From: Flavobacterium petrolei
GTDB taxonomy: Bacteria > Bacteroidota > Bacteroidia > Flavobacteriales > Flavobacteriaceae
Assembly: GCF_003314435.2 (NCBI RefSeq)
Contig: NZ_QNVY02000001.1
Location: 1,178,001-1,242,000, forward strand
Direction: 5' to 3'
DNA length: 64,000 nt
Under the pieces are notes generated by a model that was not told where the DNA came from, did no database searches, and saw nothing but the letters and a program-made list of their open reading frames with translations. The translations under genes and the position numbers were made by a program. Position 1 is the stretch's first letter, and each line of letters begins with the position of its first letter. Positions 15,944 to 25,581 of this stretch are shown here, piece by piece.

Positions 15944-17614
15944 ATGCAAACATTAGCAATCCAAGATTATATTGTTTTTTTATGTTATTTCATCCTGATT
16001 GTTGGGTATGGAATCTGGATTTACAATAAGAAAAAGAAAGAAGAAACGAGTAGTAAAGATTATTTTTTAGCCGAAGGATCACTTACTTGGTGGGCAATTG
16101 GCGCATCATTAATTGCTAGTAATATTAGTGCGGAGCAATTTATAGGGATGAGCGGAAGTGGTTTCAAGATGGGGTTAGCGATTGCTACTTATGAGTGGAT
16201 GGCGGCTCTTACTTTGATTATTGTTGCCATTTTCTTTATCCCGGTGTATTTGAAAAACAAAATTTTCACTATGCCACAATACCTGAATCAAAGGTATAAC
16301 AGCAATGTTGCCATGATTATGGCGGTATTTTGGTTGTTATTGTATGTCTTGGTCAATCTTACTTCCATATTGTATTTGGGAGCTTTGGCGATAAGCAGTA
16401 TTTCTGGTTTGGATATCACATTATGTATGATTTTCTTAGCGTTTTTTGCGGTGATGATTACACTGGGCGGAATGAAAGTGATTGGATATACGGATGTTAT
16501 TCAGGTTTTCTTTTTAATCTTGGGAGGTTTGGTAACTACGTATTTAGCTCTGAATTTAGTTGCCGAAGAGTTTGGTTCTACGGGAGTTATAAATGGTTTC
16601 AATTTGATGACGACACAAGCAAATGATCATTTCCACATGATTTTTGAAAAATCTAATCCTAATTATATGGATTTACCGGGATTGTCAGTTTTGATAGGAG
16701 GAATGTTAATCATCAATTTAAATTATTGGGGTTGCAACCAATACATTACGCAACGTGCATTGGGAGCTGACTTAAAAACAGCAAGAAATGGGATTTTGTT
16801 TGCTGCTTTCTTGAAATTGCTAATGCCTATAATTGTTGTTTTACCTGGGATTGCAGCTTTTGTATTGTATCAGAACGGGCATTTTGGTGCTGAAATGTTG
16901 CAAGATGGTACAGTAAATCCTGATCGTGCTTATCCAGTTTTGTTGAATTTGCTTCCGGTGGGTTTAAAAGGACTTTCGTTTGCAGCTTTAACCGCTGCGA
17001 TTGTTGCTTCTTTAGCTGGAAAAGCGAATAGTATTGCTACAATTTTCACTTTGGATATTTACAAAACGAAACTGAATGTGGATGCCGATGAAAAGAAATT
17101 AGTTAACGTGGGGAAAAAAGCTATTGTTGTTGCAATGTTAATTGCAGTTATAGTAGCACCTTTTCTTGGAATTGATAAAAAAGGAGGGTTTCAATACATC
17201 CAAGAATATACGGGTTTTGTAAGTCCCGGCGTTTTTGCCATGTTTATTTTAGGATTCTTTTGGAAGAAAACAACTTCTAATGCGGCTTTATTTGCGACAA
17301 TTGGTGGATTTATGTTCTCAATCTTGTTCAAATTCATGCCTGCTTTTGTAGACTTATCGTTCCTTCATGCAAGTGGTTTTTCAGTTCCAAATGCTAATGG
17401 TGTTTATGAAATTCCTTTTATTGACAGAATGGGATTTGTTTTCTTGATTTGCGTTATCGGAATGTATAGCATTAGTATGTATGAAACAGCAAGAGGCGTT
17501 AAAACAAATGGTCTGGAAATTGATAGAACTATGTTTAAAATGTCTCCAGGTTTTACTGTCGGGATGTTGATAGTACTTTCGCTTATTGCCGCTTTCTATA
17601 CTATCTTCTGGTAG
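15944..17614 (+). CDS. sodium/sugar symporter (SSS family, SGLT-like)
   Basis: A 556-aa inner-membrane protein with about 14 hydrophobic segments. DYFLAEGSLTWWAIGASLIASN followed by ISAEQFIGMSGSG matches the sodium/galactose cotransporter group (vSGLT type). It is the last gene of the gal operon, 12 bp after galT, and is followed by a terminator, so galactose or glucose is the likely substrate. No regulatory C-terminal domain is seen. Confidence 0.92.
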   Translation: MQTLAIQDYIVFLCYFILIVGYGIWIYNKKKKEETSSKDYFLAEGSLTWWAIGASLIASNISAEQFIGMSGSGFKMGLAIATYEWMAALTLIIVAIFFIPVYLKNKIFTMPQYLNQRYNSNVAMIMAVFWLLLYVLVNLTSILYLGALAISSISGLDITLCMIFLAFFAVMITLGGMKVIGYTDVIQVFFLILGGLVTTYLALNLVAEEFGSTGVINGFNLMTTQANDHFHMIFEKSNPNYMDLPGLSVLIGGMLIINLNYWGCNQYITQRALGADLKTARNGILFAAFLKLLMPIIVVLPGIAAFVLYQNGHFGAEMLQDGTVNPDRAYPVLLNLLPVGLKGLSFAALTAAIVASLAGKANSIATIFTLDIYKTKLNVDADEKKLVNVGKKAIVVAMLIAVIVAPFLGIDKKGGFQYIQEYTGFVSPGVFAMFILGFFWKKTTSNAALFATIGGFMFSILFKFMPAFVDLSFLHASGFSVPNANGVYEIPFIDRMGFVFLICVIGMYSISMYETARGVKTNGLEIDRTMFKMSPGFTVGMLIVLSLIAAFYTIFW

Positions 17615-17630
17615 AAAATAGCCTAAATTC

Positions 17631-17674
17631 AAAAAAGCGATGGTTTCAATTATATTGAATTCATCGCTTTTTTA
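17631..17674 (+). terminator. terminator of the gal operon
   Basis: AAAAAAGCGATG and the complementary CATCGCTTTTTT (with a small internal mismatch) form a stem starting 16 bp after the symporter stop. The downstream T-run makes it Rho-independent. Confidence 0.8.
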
Positions 17675-17807
17675 TTTTATAATAAGGTCTTAAGAGAATT
17701 GCTGTAAATGATATAGATTCCTATAAAGATTTTTTTATGCTAAACGTAATGTTTTTTAGAAGCAATAATCTACTAAAGTGTAGTTTGAGCAAAAAATATA
17801 AGGCACA

Positions 17808-17833
17808 AAAAAAGCCTTCGAATAACGAAAGCT
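17808..17833 (-). terminator. terminator of the YwqK-like gene
   Basis: On the minus strand AAGCTTTCG and CGAAGGCTT form an imperfect stem followed by seven T, 22 bp after the stop at 17855. Confidence 0.55.
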
Positions 17834-17854
17834 TTAATGATATTTAAATTTCTT

Positions 17855-18199
17855 TTAATTGTTAACCAACGCGTCTTGTTTCCAAGTTTTAACAGAAGCG
17901 ATTCTGCTATTAGAATATTCTACTTCGTTCAGTTTGTTACCATTCCAAAAAAGCCATTTTCCAGTTTTCTCTCCATTTTCATAATTAGCGACAGATAATT
18001 TGTTTCCATTTACGTCAAATGAAATCCAGATTCCTTCTAATTTTCCATTTTTAAAGAAACCTTCTTGCTGTACTTTTCCGTTTTCATGGTAGTATGTAGT
18101 TTTGACTAAGTCACCTACAGCTTCTAATTTTGGGTTGTTTTCTTGAGCGAATGCTATTCCTGAAAATAGTAATGCGGTTAATATTATATATTTTTTCAT
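17855..18199 (-). CDS. secreted YwqK/MORN-repeat-like protein
   Basis: 114 aa. Signal peptide at about 1-18 (ILTALLFSGIAFAQ). The mature part consists of MORN-variant beta units: YYHENGKVQQEGFFKNGKLEG, SFDVNGNKLSVANYENGEKTG and LFWNGNKLNEVEY. Databases often call these 'toxin-antitoxin system YwqK family antitoxin', but nothing here shows a toxin partner, and the signal peptide argues for an envelope location. Single gene, convergent with the gal operon. Confidence 0.8.
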   Translation of the reverse strand: MKKYIILTALLFSGIAFAQENNPKLEAVGDLVKTTYYHENGKVQQEGFFKNGKLEGIWISFDVNGNKLSVANYENGEKTGKWLFWNGNKLNEVEYSNSRIASVKTWKQDALVNN

Positions 18200-18377
18200 G
18201 TTATTGGATTTTTAAATTCATATTAGCTTAACAAATATATAAAACATTTTACAATAAAAAAACTTTAAGTTAACAATTTAGTAACATTGAAGTGAAATTT
18301 AACATTGGTAAGAAAGTTTGGTTATCAGCCAAACGCTAAAATTTCTTATTTCTCAATTCATTATTCATAATTAGTCC

Positions 18378-18385
18378 TAAATTTG
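18378..18385 (+). promoter_or_regulatory. -7 box of aspS
   Basis: TAAATTTG fits TAnnTTTG, 40 bp upstream of the aspS ATG. No clear -33 element is seen. Confidence 0.4.
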
Positions 18386-18425
18386 CAGCGGTGTCCAAAG
18401 GGCAAAATAATCAAAAATTTAGAAC

Positions 18426-20171
18426 ATGTATAGAAGTCATAACTGTGGCGAATTGAATGCCTCACACATTAATACTGAAGTAACACTTGCGGGATGGGTA
18501 CAAAAATCGCGAGATAAAGGATTTATGAACTGGGTTGATTTACGGGACCGTTATGGAATTACGCAGTTAATTTTTGATGAAGGACGTACTGAAAAATCTG
18601 TTTTTGAGTTGGCTAAAACACTTGGTCGTGAATTTGTAATTCAGGTAAAAGGAACTGTTATTGAGCGTGAAGCCAAAAATAAAAATATCGCGACTGGTGA
18701 AATCGAAATTTTAGTGACAGAACTTACTATTCTTAACGCTTCGCTTACGCCTCCTTTTACAATAGAAGATGAAACGGATGGAGGAGAAGATATCCGAATG
18801 AAATACCGTTACCTGGACATCCGAAGAAATCCGGTGAAAAACAGTTTGATGTTTCGTCATAAAGTAGCCATGGAAGTGCGTAAATATCTTTCGGATTTGG
18901 ATTTCTGTGAAGTAGAAACGCCGTATTTGATCAAATCTACTCCCGAAGGAGCCAGAGATTTTGTGGTTCCTTCCAGAATGAATGAAGGGCAGTTTTATGC
19001 ATTGCCGCAATCTCCGCAAACGTTCAAGCAATTGTTGATGGTGGGCGGAATGGATAAGTACTTCCAGATTGTTAAATGTTTCCGTGACGAAGATTTACGT
19101 GCAGACAGACAACCGGAATTTACACAAATCGATTGCGAAATGGCTTTTGTGGAACAAGAAGACATTTTGAATGTTTTCGAAGGATTGACAAGACATTTAT
19201 TAAAAGAAATAAAAGGTATAGAGGTAGAGAAATTCCCAAGAATTACCTATGAATATGCGATGAAAACCTACGGAAATGACAAGCCGGATATCCGTTTCGG
19301 AATGGAGTTTGGGGAATTAAATGAAGTAGCACAGCACAAAGAATTCCCGGTTTTTAATGCTGCGGAATTTGTGGTTGGAATTGCAGTTCCTGGAGTTGGA
19401 AATTATACTCGTAAGGAAATTGATGGATTGATTGACTGGGTGAAGCGTCCACAAGTGGGTGCATCCGGAATGGTTTATGTAAAATGTAATGAAGATGGAA
19501 CTTATAAGTCATCCGTTGATAAATTTTACGATCAAGATGATTTAGCACAATGGGCCAAAATCACTGGTGCAAAACCAGGAGATATGATTTTTGTGCTTTC
19601 TGGTCCTACTGATAAAACAAGAACACAGTTAAGCGCATTAAGAATGGAATTGGCAACTCGTTTAGGATTGAGAAATCCAGCCGAATTTGCTCCTCTTTGG
19701 GTGGTTGATTTTCCTTTATTGGAATTTGATGAAGAAAGTGGTCGTTACCATGCCATGCACCATCCTTTTACATCTCCTAAGCCAGAAGATATGCACTTAT
19801 TAGAAACAGATCCAGGTAAAGTTCGTGCTAATGCGTATGATATGGTTTTGAATGGAAATGAAATTGGCGGAGGTTCAATTCGTATTCATGATAAAGCTAC
19901 ACAACAATTGATGTTTAAATATTTAGGTTTCACCGAAGAAGAAGCTAAGGCTCAATTCGGATTTCTGATGGATGCATTTCAATTCGGTGCGCCACCTCAT
20001 GGAGGTTTGGCTTTCGGATTGGATAGATTGGTTGCTATTCTTGGAGGACAAGAAACGATTCGTGACTTTATTGCTTTTCCAAAAAACAATTCCGGAAGGG
20101 ATGTTATGATCGATGCGCCATCTGTAATCGATGAATCACAGTTAAAAGAGCTTCATATAAAATTAGCTTAG
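18426..20171 (+). CDS. aspS: aspartyl-tRNA synthetase
   Basis: Charges tRNA-Asp with aspartate. The N-terminal OB-fold anticodon domain (about 1-105) is followed by the class II core. Motif 2 is in [18 protein letters not shown] near residue 217, and motif 3 is [16 protein letters not shown] near 528. A bacterial GAD insertion lies between about 285 and 415. Length 581 aa matches bacterial-type AspRS. Single gene with its own -7 box. Confidence 0.98.
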   Translation: MYRSHNCGELNASHINTEVTLAGWVQKSRDKGFMNWVDLRDRYGITQLIFDEGRTEKSVFELAKTLGREFVIQVKGTVIEREAKNKNIATGEIEILVTELTILNASLTPPFTIEDETDGGEDIRMKYRYLDIRRNPVKNSLMFRHKVAMEVRKYLSDLDFCEVETPYLIKSTPEGARDFVVPSRMNEGQFYALPQSPQTFKQLLMVGGMDKYFQIVKCFRDEDLRADRQPEFTQIDCEMAFVEQEDILNVFEGLTRHLLKEIKGIEVEKFPRITYEYAMKTYGNDKPDIRFGMEFGELNEVAQHKEFPVFNAAEFVVGIAVPGVGNYTRKEIDGLIDWVKRPQVGASGMVYVKCNEDGTYKSSVDKFYDQDDLAQWAKITGAKPGDMIFVLSGPTDKTRTQLSALRMELATRLGLRNPAEFAPLWVVDFPLLEFDEESGRYHAMHHPFTSPKPEDMHLLETDPGKVRANAYDMVLNGNEIGGGSIRIHDKATQQLMFKYLGFTEEEAKAQFGFLMDAFQFGAPPHGGLAFGLDRLVAILGGQETIRDFIAFPKNNSGRDVMIDAPSVIDESQLKELHIKLA

Positions 20172-20266
20172 TTGCAATTGGTCGGAATAATTTGTTAGAA
20201 AACGTTGAATATCAATATTTTTACAAAATAAAAACAGAAGATAGTATTTCGTATTATATTAAATAT

Positions 20267-20274
20267 TACATTTG
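20267..20274 (+). promoter_or_regulatory. -7 box of the cold-shock gene
   Basis: TACATTTG fits TAnnTTTG, 29 bp upstream of the ATG. The leader is too short for a long cspA-type thermosensor. Confidence 0.45.
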
Positions 20275-20303
20275 CTTCATTATAAATTATTATTACAATT
20301 ACA

Positions 20304-20498
20304 ATGCGTACAGGTACAGTTAAATTTTTCAATGAGTCTAAAGGTTACGGATTCATTACAGACGAAGAAACAGGAAAAGACATTTTTGTTCATGCATCAG
20401 GAATCAACGCGGAAGAATTACGCGAAGGTGATAGAGTAAGCTATGAAGAAGAAGAAGGAAGAAAAGGAAAAGTTGCTGCGAAAGTAGCAGTTATCTAA
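20304..20498 (+). CDS. cold-shock domain protein
   Basis: 64 aa, one OB-fold cold-shock domain. RNA-binding motifs are KGYGFI (RNP1) and DIFVHAS (RNP2). A single-strand nucleic-acid chaperone of the CspA family. It has its own promoter box and a strong terminator, so it is monocistronic. Confidence 0.95.
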   Translation: MRTGTVKFFNESKGYGFITDEETGKDIFVHASGINAEELREGDRVSYEEEEGRKGKVAAKVAVI

Positions 20499-20536
20499 GC
20501 ATAAAAAATTAATTTTTTTTGCCTACGAATGGTAAA

Positions 20537-20569
20537 AACGTTTCGATTTATATCGAAGCGTTTTTTTTT
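20537..20569 (+). terminator. terminator of the cold-shock gene
   Basis: AACGTTTCGAT pairs with ATCGAAGCGTT (one G-T) around a TTAT loop, followed by a run of T, 38 bp after the stop. Confidence 0.85.
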
Positions 20570-20726
20570 GTACCTATGACATCCGAAAAAATAAGCTTGG
20601 TGTTTAAAATTGTTAAGTAAAAAAACGTTAAACAGATCTTAAGATAACGGTCTTTTCTTATTTATAATTAATAAAAATTGTAAATTTACATCGATGTAGT
20701 TAGGATGTATTTTTAAGTTTTAATTG

Positions 20727-20754
20727 TTGTTTAATAATTTGAAAGTTATCTTTG
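20727..20754 (+). promoter_or_regulatory. promoter of the nuo operon
   Basis: TATCTTTG at 20747-20754 matches TAnnTTTG. TTG at 20727-20729 (or 20724-20726) lies 17 or 20 bp upstream. The nuoA ATG is 30 bp downstream. Confidence 0.55.
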
Positions 20755-20784
20755 CCACTTACTCTTAATAAAAAAACACACAAT

Positions 20785-21150
20785 ATGCAATCCGATCAAT
20801 TAAATTATATTCCAATTGTCATGCAGTTCATTTTGGCTGTAGGTTTTGTAGTTGGTACAATATTGGTTTCAGGTAAATTAGGGCCTAAGCGTTCCTCTGA
20901 AGCAAAGGATAAAAACTTTGAATGTGGTATTGAATCTGTTGGAAACGCAAGAATTCCATTTTCAGTAAAATATTTCCTAGTTGCAATCTTATTTGTTTTG
21001 TTTGATGTTGAGGTAATTTTCTTGTATCCATGGGCGGTCAATTTCAAAGAGCTCGGCATGGAAGGAATGGTTAAGATGGTAATTTTTATGCTTTTACTTT
21101 TGGTGGGTTTTTTCTATATCATCAAAAAGAAAGCCCTAGAGTGGGAATAA
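20785..21150 (+). CDS. nuoA: NADH-quinone oxidoreductase subunit A
   Basis: 121 aa, three membrane helices. The conserved family stretch FECGIESVGNARIPFSVKYF is near residue 44, followed by the acidic helix AILFVLFDVEVIFLYPW. ATG 20785 is chosen over a TTG 33 bp upstream because the TTG lies within the promoter box. First gene of the complex I operon. Confidence 0.95.
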   Translation: MQSDQLNYIPIVMQFILAVGFVVGTILVSGKLGPKRSSEAKDKNFECGIESVGNARIPFSVKYFLVAILFVLFDVEVIFLYPWAVNFKELGMEGMVKMVIFMLLLLVGFFYIIKKKALEWE

Positions 21151-21236
21151 AGATTTGTTTTAAATGCTGAATTTTAAAATATAAATGGTTTCATTTTAAT
21201 TTGTAATTCAAAATTTGTAATTCAAAAAAATAAAAA

Positions 21237-21785
21237 ATGAGTGATTCTAAAATAAATATGGTAGCGCCACCCGAAGGAGTTGTAGGAGAAGGTTTCTTCG
21301 CTACAAAACTGAATGATGTTGTGGGTATGGCTCGTGCTAATTCATTATGGCCATTACCTTTTGCGACTTCTTGTTGTGGTATAGAGTTTATGGCAACAAT
21401 GGCGTCACACTATGATTTAGCTCGATTTGGTTCTGAACGGGTTAGTTTTTCTCCGCGTCAGGCCGATATGCTAATGGTGATGGGAACGATTTCAAAAAAA
21501 ATGGCTCCTATTTTACGTCAGGTATATGAGCAAATGGCCGAACCTCGTTGGGTAATAGCGGTTGGTGCTTGTGCTTCCTCTGGAGGTATTTTTGATACTT
21601 ATTCTGTTTTGCAAGGAATTGATAAGGTGATTCCGGTTGATGTTTATGTTCCGGGTTGTCCGCCAAGACCAGAACAAATTGTAGATGGAGTTATGAAATT
21701 GCAAGAGTTGGTTAGAACGGAATCGGTAAGAAGAAGAAGTTCGCCAGAATACCAAGAATTATTAGCTTCTTATAACATCAAATAA
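21237..21785 (+). CDS. nuoB: NADH-quinone oxidoreductase subunit B
   Basis: 182 aa. Holds the terminal [4Fe-4S] cluster N2 next to the quinone site; ligands C46, C47 ([10 protein letters not shown]), C112 (VGACASSGG) and C141 ([10 protein letters not shown]). The 86-bp gap to nuoA contains a tandem TTTGTAATTCAAAA repeat. Confidence 0.97.
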   Translation: MSDSKINMVAPPEGVVGEGFFATKLNDVVGMARANSLWPLPFATSCCGIEFMATMASHYDLARFGSERVSFSPRQADMLMVMGTISKKMAPILRQVYEQMAEPRWVIAVGACASSGGIFDTYSVLQGIDKVIPVDVYVPGCPPRPEQIVDGVMKLQELVRTESVRRRSSPEYQELLASYNIK

Positions 21786-21788
21786 ATA

Positions 21789-22310
21789 ATGGCGCTAGAA
21801 ACGATACAAATCCAAGAAAAATTAGTTGAAACATTTGATTCAGCTGTTTTTGAATTCAATCAAGAAAGAGATATATTTTCATTTGAAGTCGCTGCCGATA
21901 AAATTACGGCGGTTATTCTTTTTTTGAAAAATGACCCAATATTACGTTTTCATTTTTTAACTGATTTATGTGGAATTCACTATCCAGACAATGATGTTGA
22001 TCATCAATTTGCAGTGGTGTATCATTTGCACAATTGGTACGAAAACAAAAGAATTAAAATCAAAGTCTTTATCAACGGTGAAAACCCGGAAATAAAAACA
22101 ATATCAAATATTTTCTTGAGTTCTAATTGGATGGAGAGAGAAACGTTTGATTTTTATGGCATAAACTTCATTGGTCATCCGCAATTGAAACGTATTTTGA
22201 ATATGGATGAAATGATTTCTTTTCCAATGCGAAAAGAATTCCCAATGGAAGACAGTGGAAGAACTGATAAAGATGACCGTTTCTTTGGAAGAACAACCGA
22301 CAATTATTAA
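21789..22310 (+). CDS. nuoC: NADH-quinone oxidoreductase subunit C
   Basis: 173 aa, the 30-kDa subunit of the peripheral arm. Conserved ERETFDFYGINFIGHPQLKR near residue 115 and EFPMEDSGR near the C-terminus. It starts 3 bp after nuoB and is a separate gene, not fused to nuoD. Confidence 0.95.
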   Translation: MALETIQIQEKLVETFDSAVFEFNQERDIFSFEVAADKITAVILFLKNDPILRFHFLTDLCGIHYPDNDVDHQFAVVYHLHNWYENKRIKIKVFINGENPEIKTISNIFLSSNWMERETFDFYGINFIGHPQLKRILNMDEMISFPMRKEFPMEDSGRTDKDDRFFGRTTDNY

Positions 22311-22345
22311 AAACACACACTATTATAATTTTTCACATTAAATAA

Positions 22346-23584
22346 ATGTCAGAACTATTATTACCACCAGAGCATCGCTATGCTAAAAGAATTGCAGCCC
22401 AACTAAATGAAGATGGAAGCGAGCTTACTATTCTTAATTTGGGGCCAACTCACCCAGCTACACACGGTATTTTTCAAAATATCCTGTTGATGGATGGAGA
22501 AAGAATTCTGGAAGCGGAACCAACCATTGGTTACATTCACAGGGCTTTCGAAAAAATCGCCGAAAACCGTCCTTTTTACCAAATTACACCTCTTACCGAT
22601 AGAATGAACTATTGTTCATCGCCTATAAATAATATGGGTTGGTGGATGACATTAGAAAAATTGTTGGATATTGAAGTTCCTAAAAGAGCGCAATATTTAA
22701 GGGTTATTGTAATGGAATTGGCAAGAATCACGGATCATATCATCTGTAATTCAATCCTTGGTGTGGATACCGGAGCCTATACCGGATTTTTATATGTATT
22801 CCAATTTAGAGAAAAAGTATACGAAATCTACGAAGAAATTTGTGGAGCTCGTTTAACAACTAATATGGGAAGAATTGGTGGTTTCGAAAGAGATTGGTCA
22901 CCAGAAGCTTTTAGAAAATTAGATGTGTTTTTAGAAGAATTTCCAGCAGCTTGGAAAGAATTTGAAAACTTATTCGAAAGAAATAGAATTTTTATTGACA
23001 GAACTGTAAATGTTGGAGCTATAACGGCTGAACAAGCTATGGCCTATGGGTTTACAGGTCCAAATTTACGTGCAGCAGGTGTTGATTATGATGTTCGTGT
23101 AGCGCAACCGTATTCTTCTTACGAAGATTTTGATTTTATTATTCCTGTTGGAAAATCGGGAGATACTTACGATCGTTTTTGTGTTCGTAATGCCGAAGTT
23201 TGGGAGAGTTTGAGTATCATTCGCCAAGCATTAGCAAAAATGCCGGAAGGAAATGACTTTCATGCGGATGTTCCAGATTATTACCTTCCCCCAAAAGAAG
23301 ATGTATACCATAACATGGAATCGTTGATTTACCATTTCAAAATCGTGATGGGTGAAGTTCCAGTTCCAGTTGCCGAAATATATCATCCCGTAGAAGGTGG
23401 AAACGGAGAGCTAGGTTTTTATTTGGTTACGGACGGAAGTAGAACTCCTTATAGATTGCATTTCCGCAGACCTTGTTTTATTTACTATCAAGCATATCCA
23501 GAAATGATTAAAGGGTCATTACTTTCGGATGCAATTGTTATTTTGTCAAGTTTAAATGTTATTGCCGGAGAATTAGACGCATAA
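22346..23584 (+). CDS. nuoD: NADH-quinone oxidoreductase subunit D
   Basis: 412 aa, the 49-kDa subunit that forms the quinone chamber with NuoB. LNLGPTHPATHG near residue 31 is the hydrogenase-like N-terminal loop holding the quinone-site His. GYIHRAFEKIAENR (about 63) and the C-terminal DAIVILSSLNVIAGELD are typical. It starts 35 bp after nuoC. Confidence 0.97.
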   Translation: MSELLLPPEHRYAKRIAAQLNEDGSELTILNLGPTHPATHGIFQNILLMDGERILEAEPTIGYIHRAFEKIAENRPFYQITPLTDRMNYCSSPINNMGWWMTLEKLLDIEVPKRAQYLRVIVMELARITDHIICNSILGVDTGAYTGFLYVFQFREKVYEIYEEICGARLTTNMGRIGGFERDWSPEAFRKLDVFLEEFPAAWKEFENLFERNRIFIDRTVNVGAITAEQAMAYGFTGPNLRAAGVDYDVRVAQPYSSYEDFDFIIPVGKSGDTYDRFCVRNAEVWESLSIIRQALAKMPEGNDFHADVPDYYLPPKEDVYHNMESLIYHFKIVMGEVPVPVAEIYHPVEGGNGELGFYLVTDGSRTPYRLHFRRPCFIYYQAYPEMIKGSLLSDAIVILSSLNVIAGELDA

Positions 23585-23626
23585 AAGATATCAGATTGCT
23601 TCGCCAGTTCGCCTTTTGGCTCGGGT

Positions 23627-23655
23627 GTTGATTAACGATTTTAGATTTCAGATTT
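23627..23655 (+). repeat. dispersed intergenic repeat, copy 1
   Basis: GTTGATTAACGATTTTAGAT plus TTCAGATTT lies between nuoD and nuoE. Related copies occur at 52848-52876 (+) and 52959-52997 (-), so this is a dispersed family in this genome. Confidence 0.5.
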
Positions 23656-23663
23656 AAAAAAAA

Positions 23664-24194
23664 ATGGAAAGAACTTATCACAAACAAGAAATAAATATGA
23701 CTGAAGCATTGATGTTGCGCATCAATGAATTAATCAGTCATTATCCGGAAGACAAAAGAAAATCGGCATTATTGCCTGTTTTACATGAAGTTCAAGATGC
23801 TCACGAGAATTGGTTGAGTATTGAATTAATGAATAAAGTAGCCGAAATCCTTTTGATTAAACCAATTGAAGTTTACGAAGTAGTATCGTTTTATACGATG
23901 TACAACCAAAGACCAATTGGAAAATACATGTTTGAATTTTGTCAAACTTCTCCTTGTTGTTTGAACGGGGTGGAGGATTTAATGGATTACACTTGTGAAA
24001 AATTAGGTGTAAAAGTGGGTGAGCCTACTCCAGACGGTCTTTTTGAAGTGAGAGGAGTTGAGTGTTTAGGTGCTTGTGGTTATGCTCCAATGATGCAATT
24101 AGGCGATTTTTACAAAGAACATTTGACGGCAGCAAAAATCGATCAGCTAATTGAAGATTGCAAAAACGATACAATAATATTACACGATAAATAA
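23664..24194 (+). CDS. nuoE: NADH-quinone oxidoreductase subunit E
   Basis: 176 aa, the 24-kDa thioredoxin-like subunit. [2Fe-2S] cluster N1a ligands C93 and C98 (FCQTSPCCLNG), C134 and C138 (ECLGACGYAPM). It starts after a 79-bp spacer and is followed 1 bp later by nuoF, with which it forms the NADH module. Confidence 0.95.
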   Translation: MERTYHKQEINMTEALMLRINELISHYPEDKRKSALLPVLHEVQDAHENWLSIELMNKVAEILLIKPIEVYEVVSFYTMYNQRPIGKYMFEFCQTSPCCLNGVEDLMDYTCEKLGVKVGEPTPDGLFEVRGVECLGACGYAPMMQLGDFYKEHLTAAKIDQLIEDCKNDTIILHDK

Positions 24195-24195
24195 T

Positions 24196-25563
24196 ATGTC
24201 ACAAAAAATATTATTAGACAAAATAAATATTCCAGGAATTAAAACCTACGAAGTGTACCGTCAAAACGGGGGTTATGCTTCAGTAGAAAAAGCCCTAAAA
24301 ACATTAACACCGGACGAAGTTGTTGAAGAAGTGAAAACTTCCGGATTGCGTGGTCGTGGTGGAGCAGGTTTCCCAGCGGGAATGAAATGGAGTTTTATTG
24401 ATAAAAAATCAGGAAAACCAAGACATTTAGTTTGTAATGCCGATGAATCTGAGCCAGGAACTTTCAAAGACCGTTATTTGATGGAATTTATTCCTCATTT
24501 ATTGATTGAAGGAATGATTACTTCCAGTTATGCTTTGGGTGCAAACCTTTCTTACATCTACATTCGTGGAGAATACATGTGGGTGTATAAAATATTAGAA
24601 AGAGCCATTAACGAAGCAAAAGCTGCTGGATTTTTGGGTAAAAATATATTAGGTTCAGGATACGATTTAGAACTTTATGTTCATTGTGGTGCCGGAGCTT
24701 ACATTTGTGGTGAAGAAACTGCTTTAATCGAATCATTGGAAGGTAAAAGAGGAAATCCTCGTATCAAACCACCCTTTCCTGCTATTTCAGGACTTTGGGC
24801 AAATCCAACGGTTGTAAATAACGTGGAAACAATTGCCGCTGTGCCTTGGATTATCAATAATTCAGGTGCGGAATACGCTAAAATTGGTATTGGACGTTCT
24901 ACAGGAACCAAATTAATTTCGGCTTCAGGACATGTCAAAAATCCTGGTGTTTATGAAATTGAATTGGGTTTAAGTGTTTACGAATTCATGAATTCTGATG
25001 AATATTTAGGCGGAATGAGTTCTGACAGACCTTTGAAAGCATTTGTACCGGGAGGAAGTTCTGTTCCCGTTTTACCTGCTCATTTAATTTATAAAACGGC
25101 AAACGGTGAAGATCGTTTGATGTCATACGAATCGTTAAGTGACGGTGGATTTGCAACTGGTTCTATGTTAGGATCAGGTGGATTTATTGTTTACAATGAC
25201 ACATCTTGCATCGTTCGCAATACTTGGAATTTCTCTCGTTTTTACCACCATGAAAGCTGTGGGCAATGTTCTCCATGTCGTGAAGGTACTGGTTGGATGG
25301 AAAAAGTATTGCACCGAATTGAAAATGGTCACGGTCGTGAAGAAGATATTGATTTGCTATTGAGTATTCAAAGTAAAATTGAAGGAAACACCATTTGCCC
25401 ATTAGGTGATGCGGCAGCTTGGCCAGTGGCAGCAGCAATTCGTCATTTTAGAGAGGAGTTTGAATACCATATTCGTTTCCCGGAAAAAATAAAGAATAGA
25501 GATCATTTTGTTGCGGAACCTTTTGAAAAAGTAAAGCATTTAGTTTCTAAAGTAATCGTATAA
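24196..25563 (+). CDS. nuoF: NADH-quinone oxidoreductase subunit F
   Basis: 455 aa, binds NADH, FMN and cluster N3. SGLRGRGGAGFPAGMKW (about 50-66) is the FMN/NADH loop. Cluster ligands are in SCGQCSPCREGTGW near residue 357 and TICPLGDAAAWP near 397. Length is normal. Confidence 0.97.
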   Translation: MSQKILLDKINIPGIKTYEVYRQNGGYASVEKALKTLTPDEVVEEVKTSGLRGRGGAGFPAGMKWSFIDKKSGKPRHLVCNADESEPGTFKDRYLMEFIPHLLIEGMITSSYALGANLSYIYIRGEYMWVYKILERAINEAKAAGFLGKNILGSGYDLELYVHCGAGAYICGEETALIESLEGKRGNPRIKPPFPAISGLWANPTVVNNVETIAAVPWIINNSGAEYAKIGIGRSTGTKLISASGHVKNPGVYEIELGLSVYEFMNSDEYLGGMSSDRPLKAFVPGGSSVPVLPAHLIYKTANGEDRLMSYESLSDGGFATGSMLGSGGFIVYNDTSCIVRNTWNFSRFYHHESCGQCSPCREGTGWMEKVLHRIENGHGREEDIDLLLSIQSKIEGNTICPLGDAAAWPVAAAIRHFREEFEYHIRFPEKIKNRDHFVAEPFEKVKHLVSKVIV

Positions 25564-25581
25564 AGTCAAGAATTTCAGAAA

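Noticed and set aside
17855..18199. Toxin-antitoxin system (YwqK antitoxin label)
   Set aside because: No toxin gene is adjacent, and the protein carries a signal peptide.
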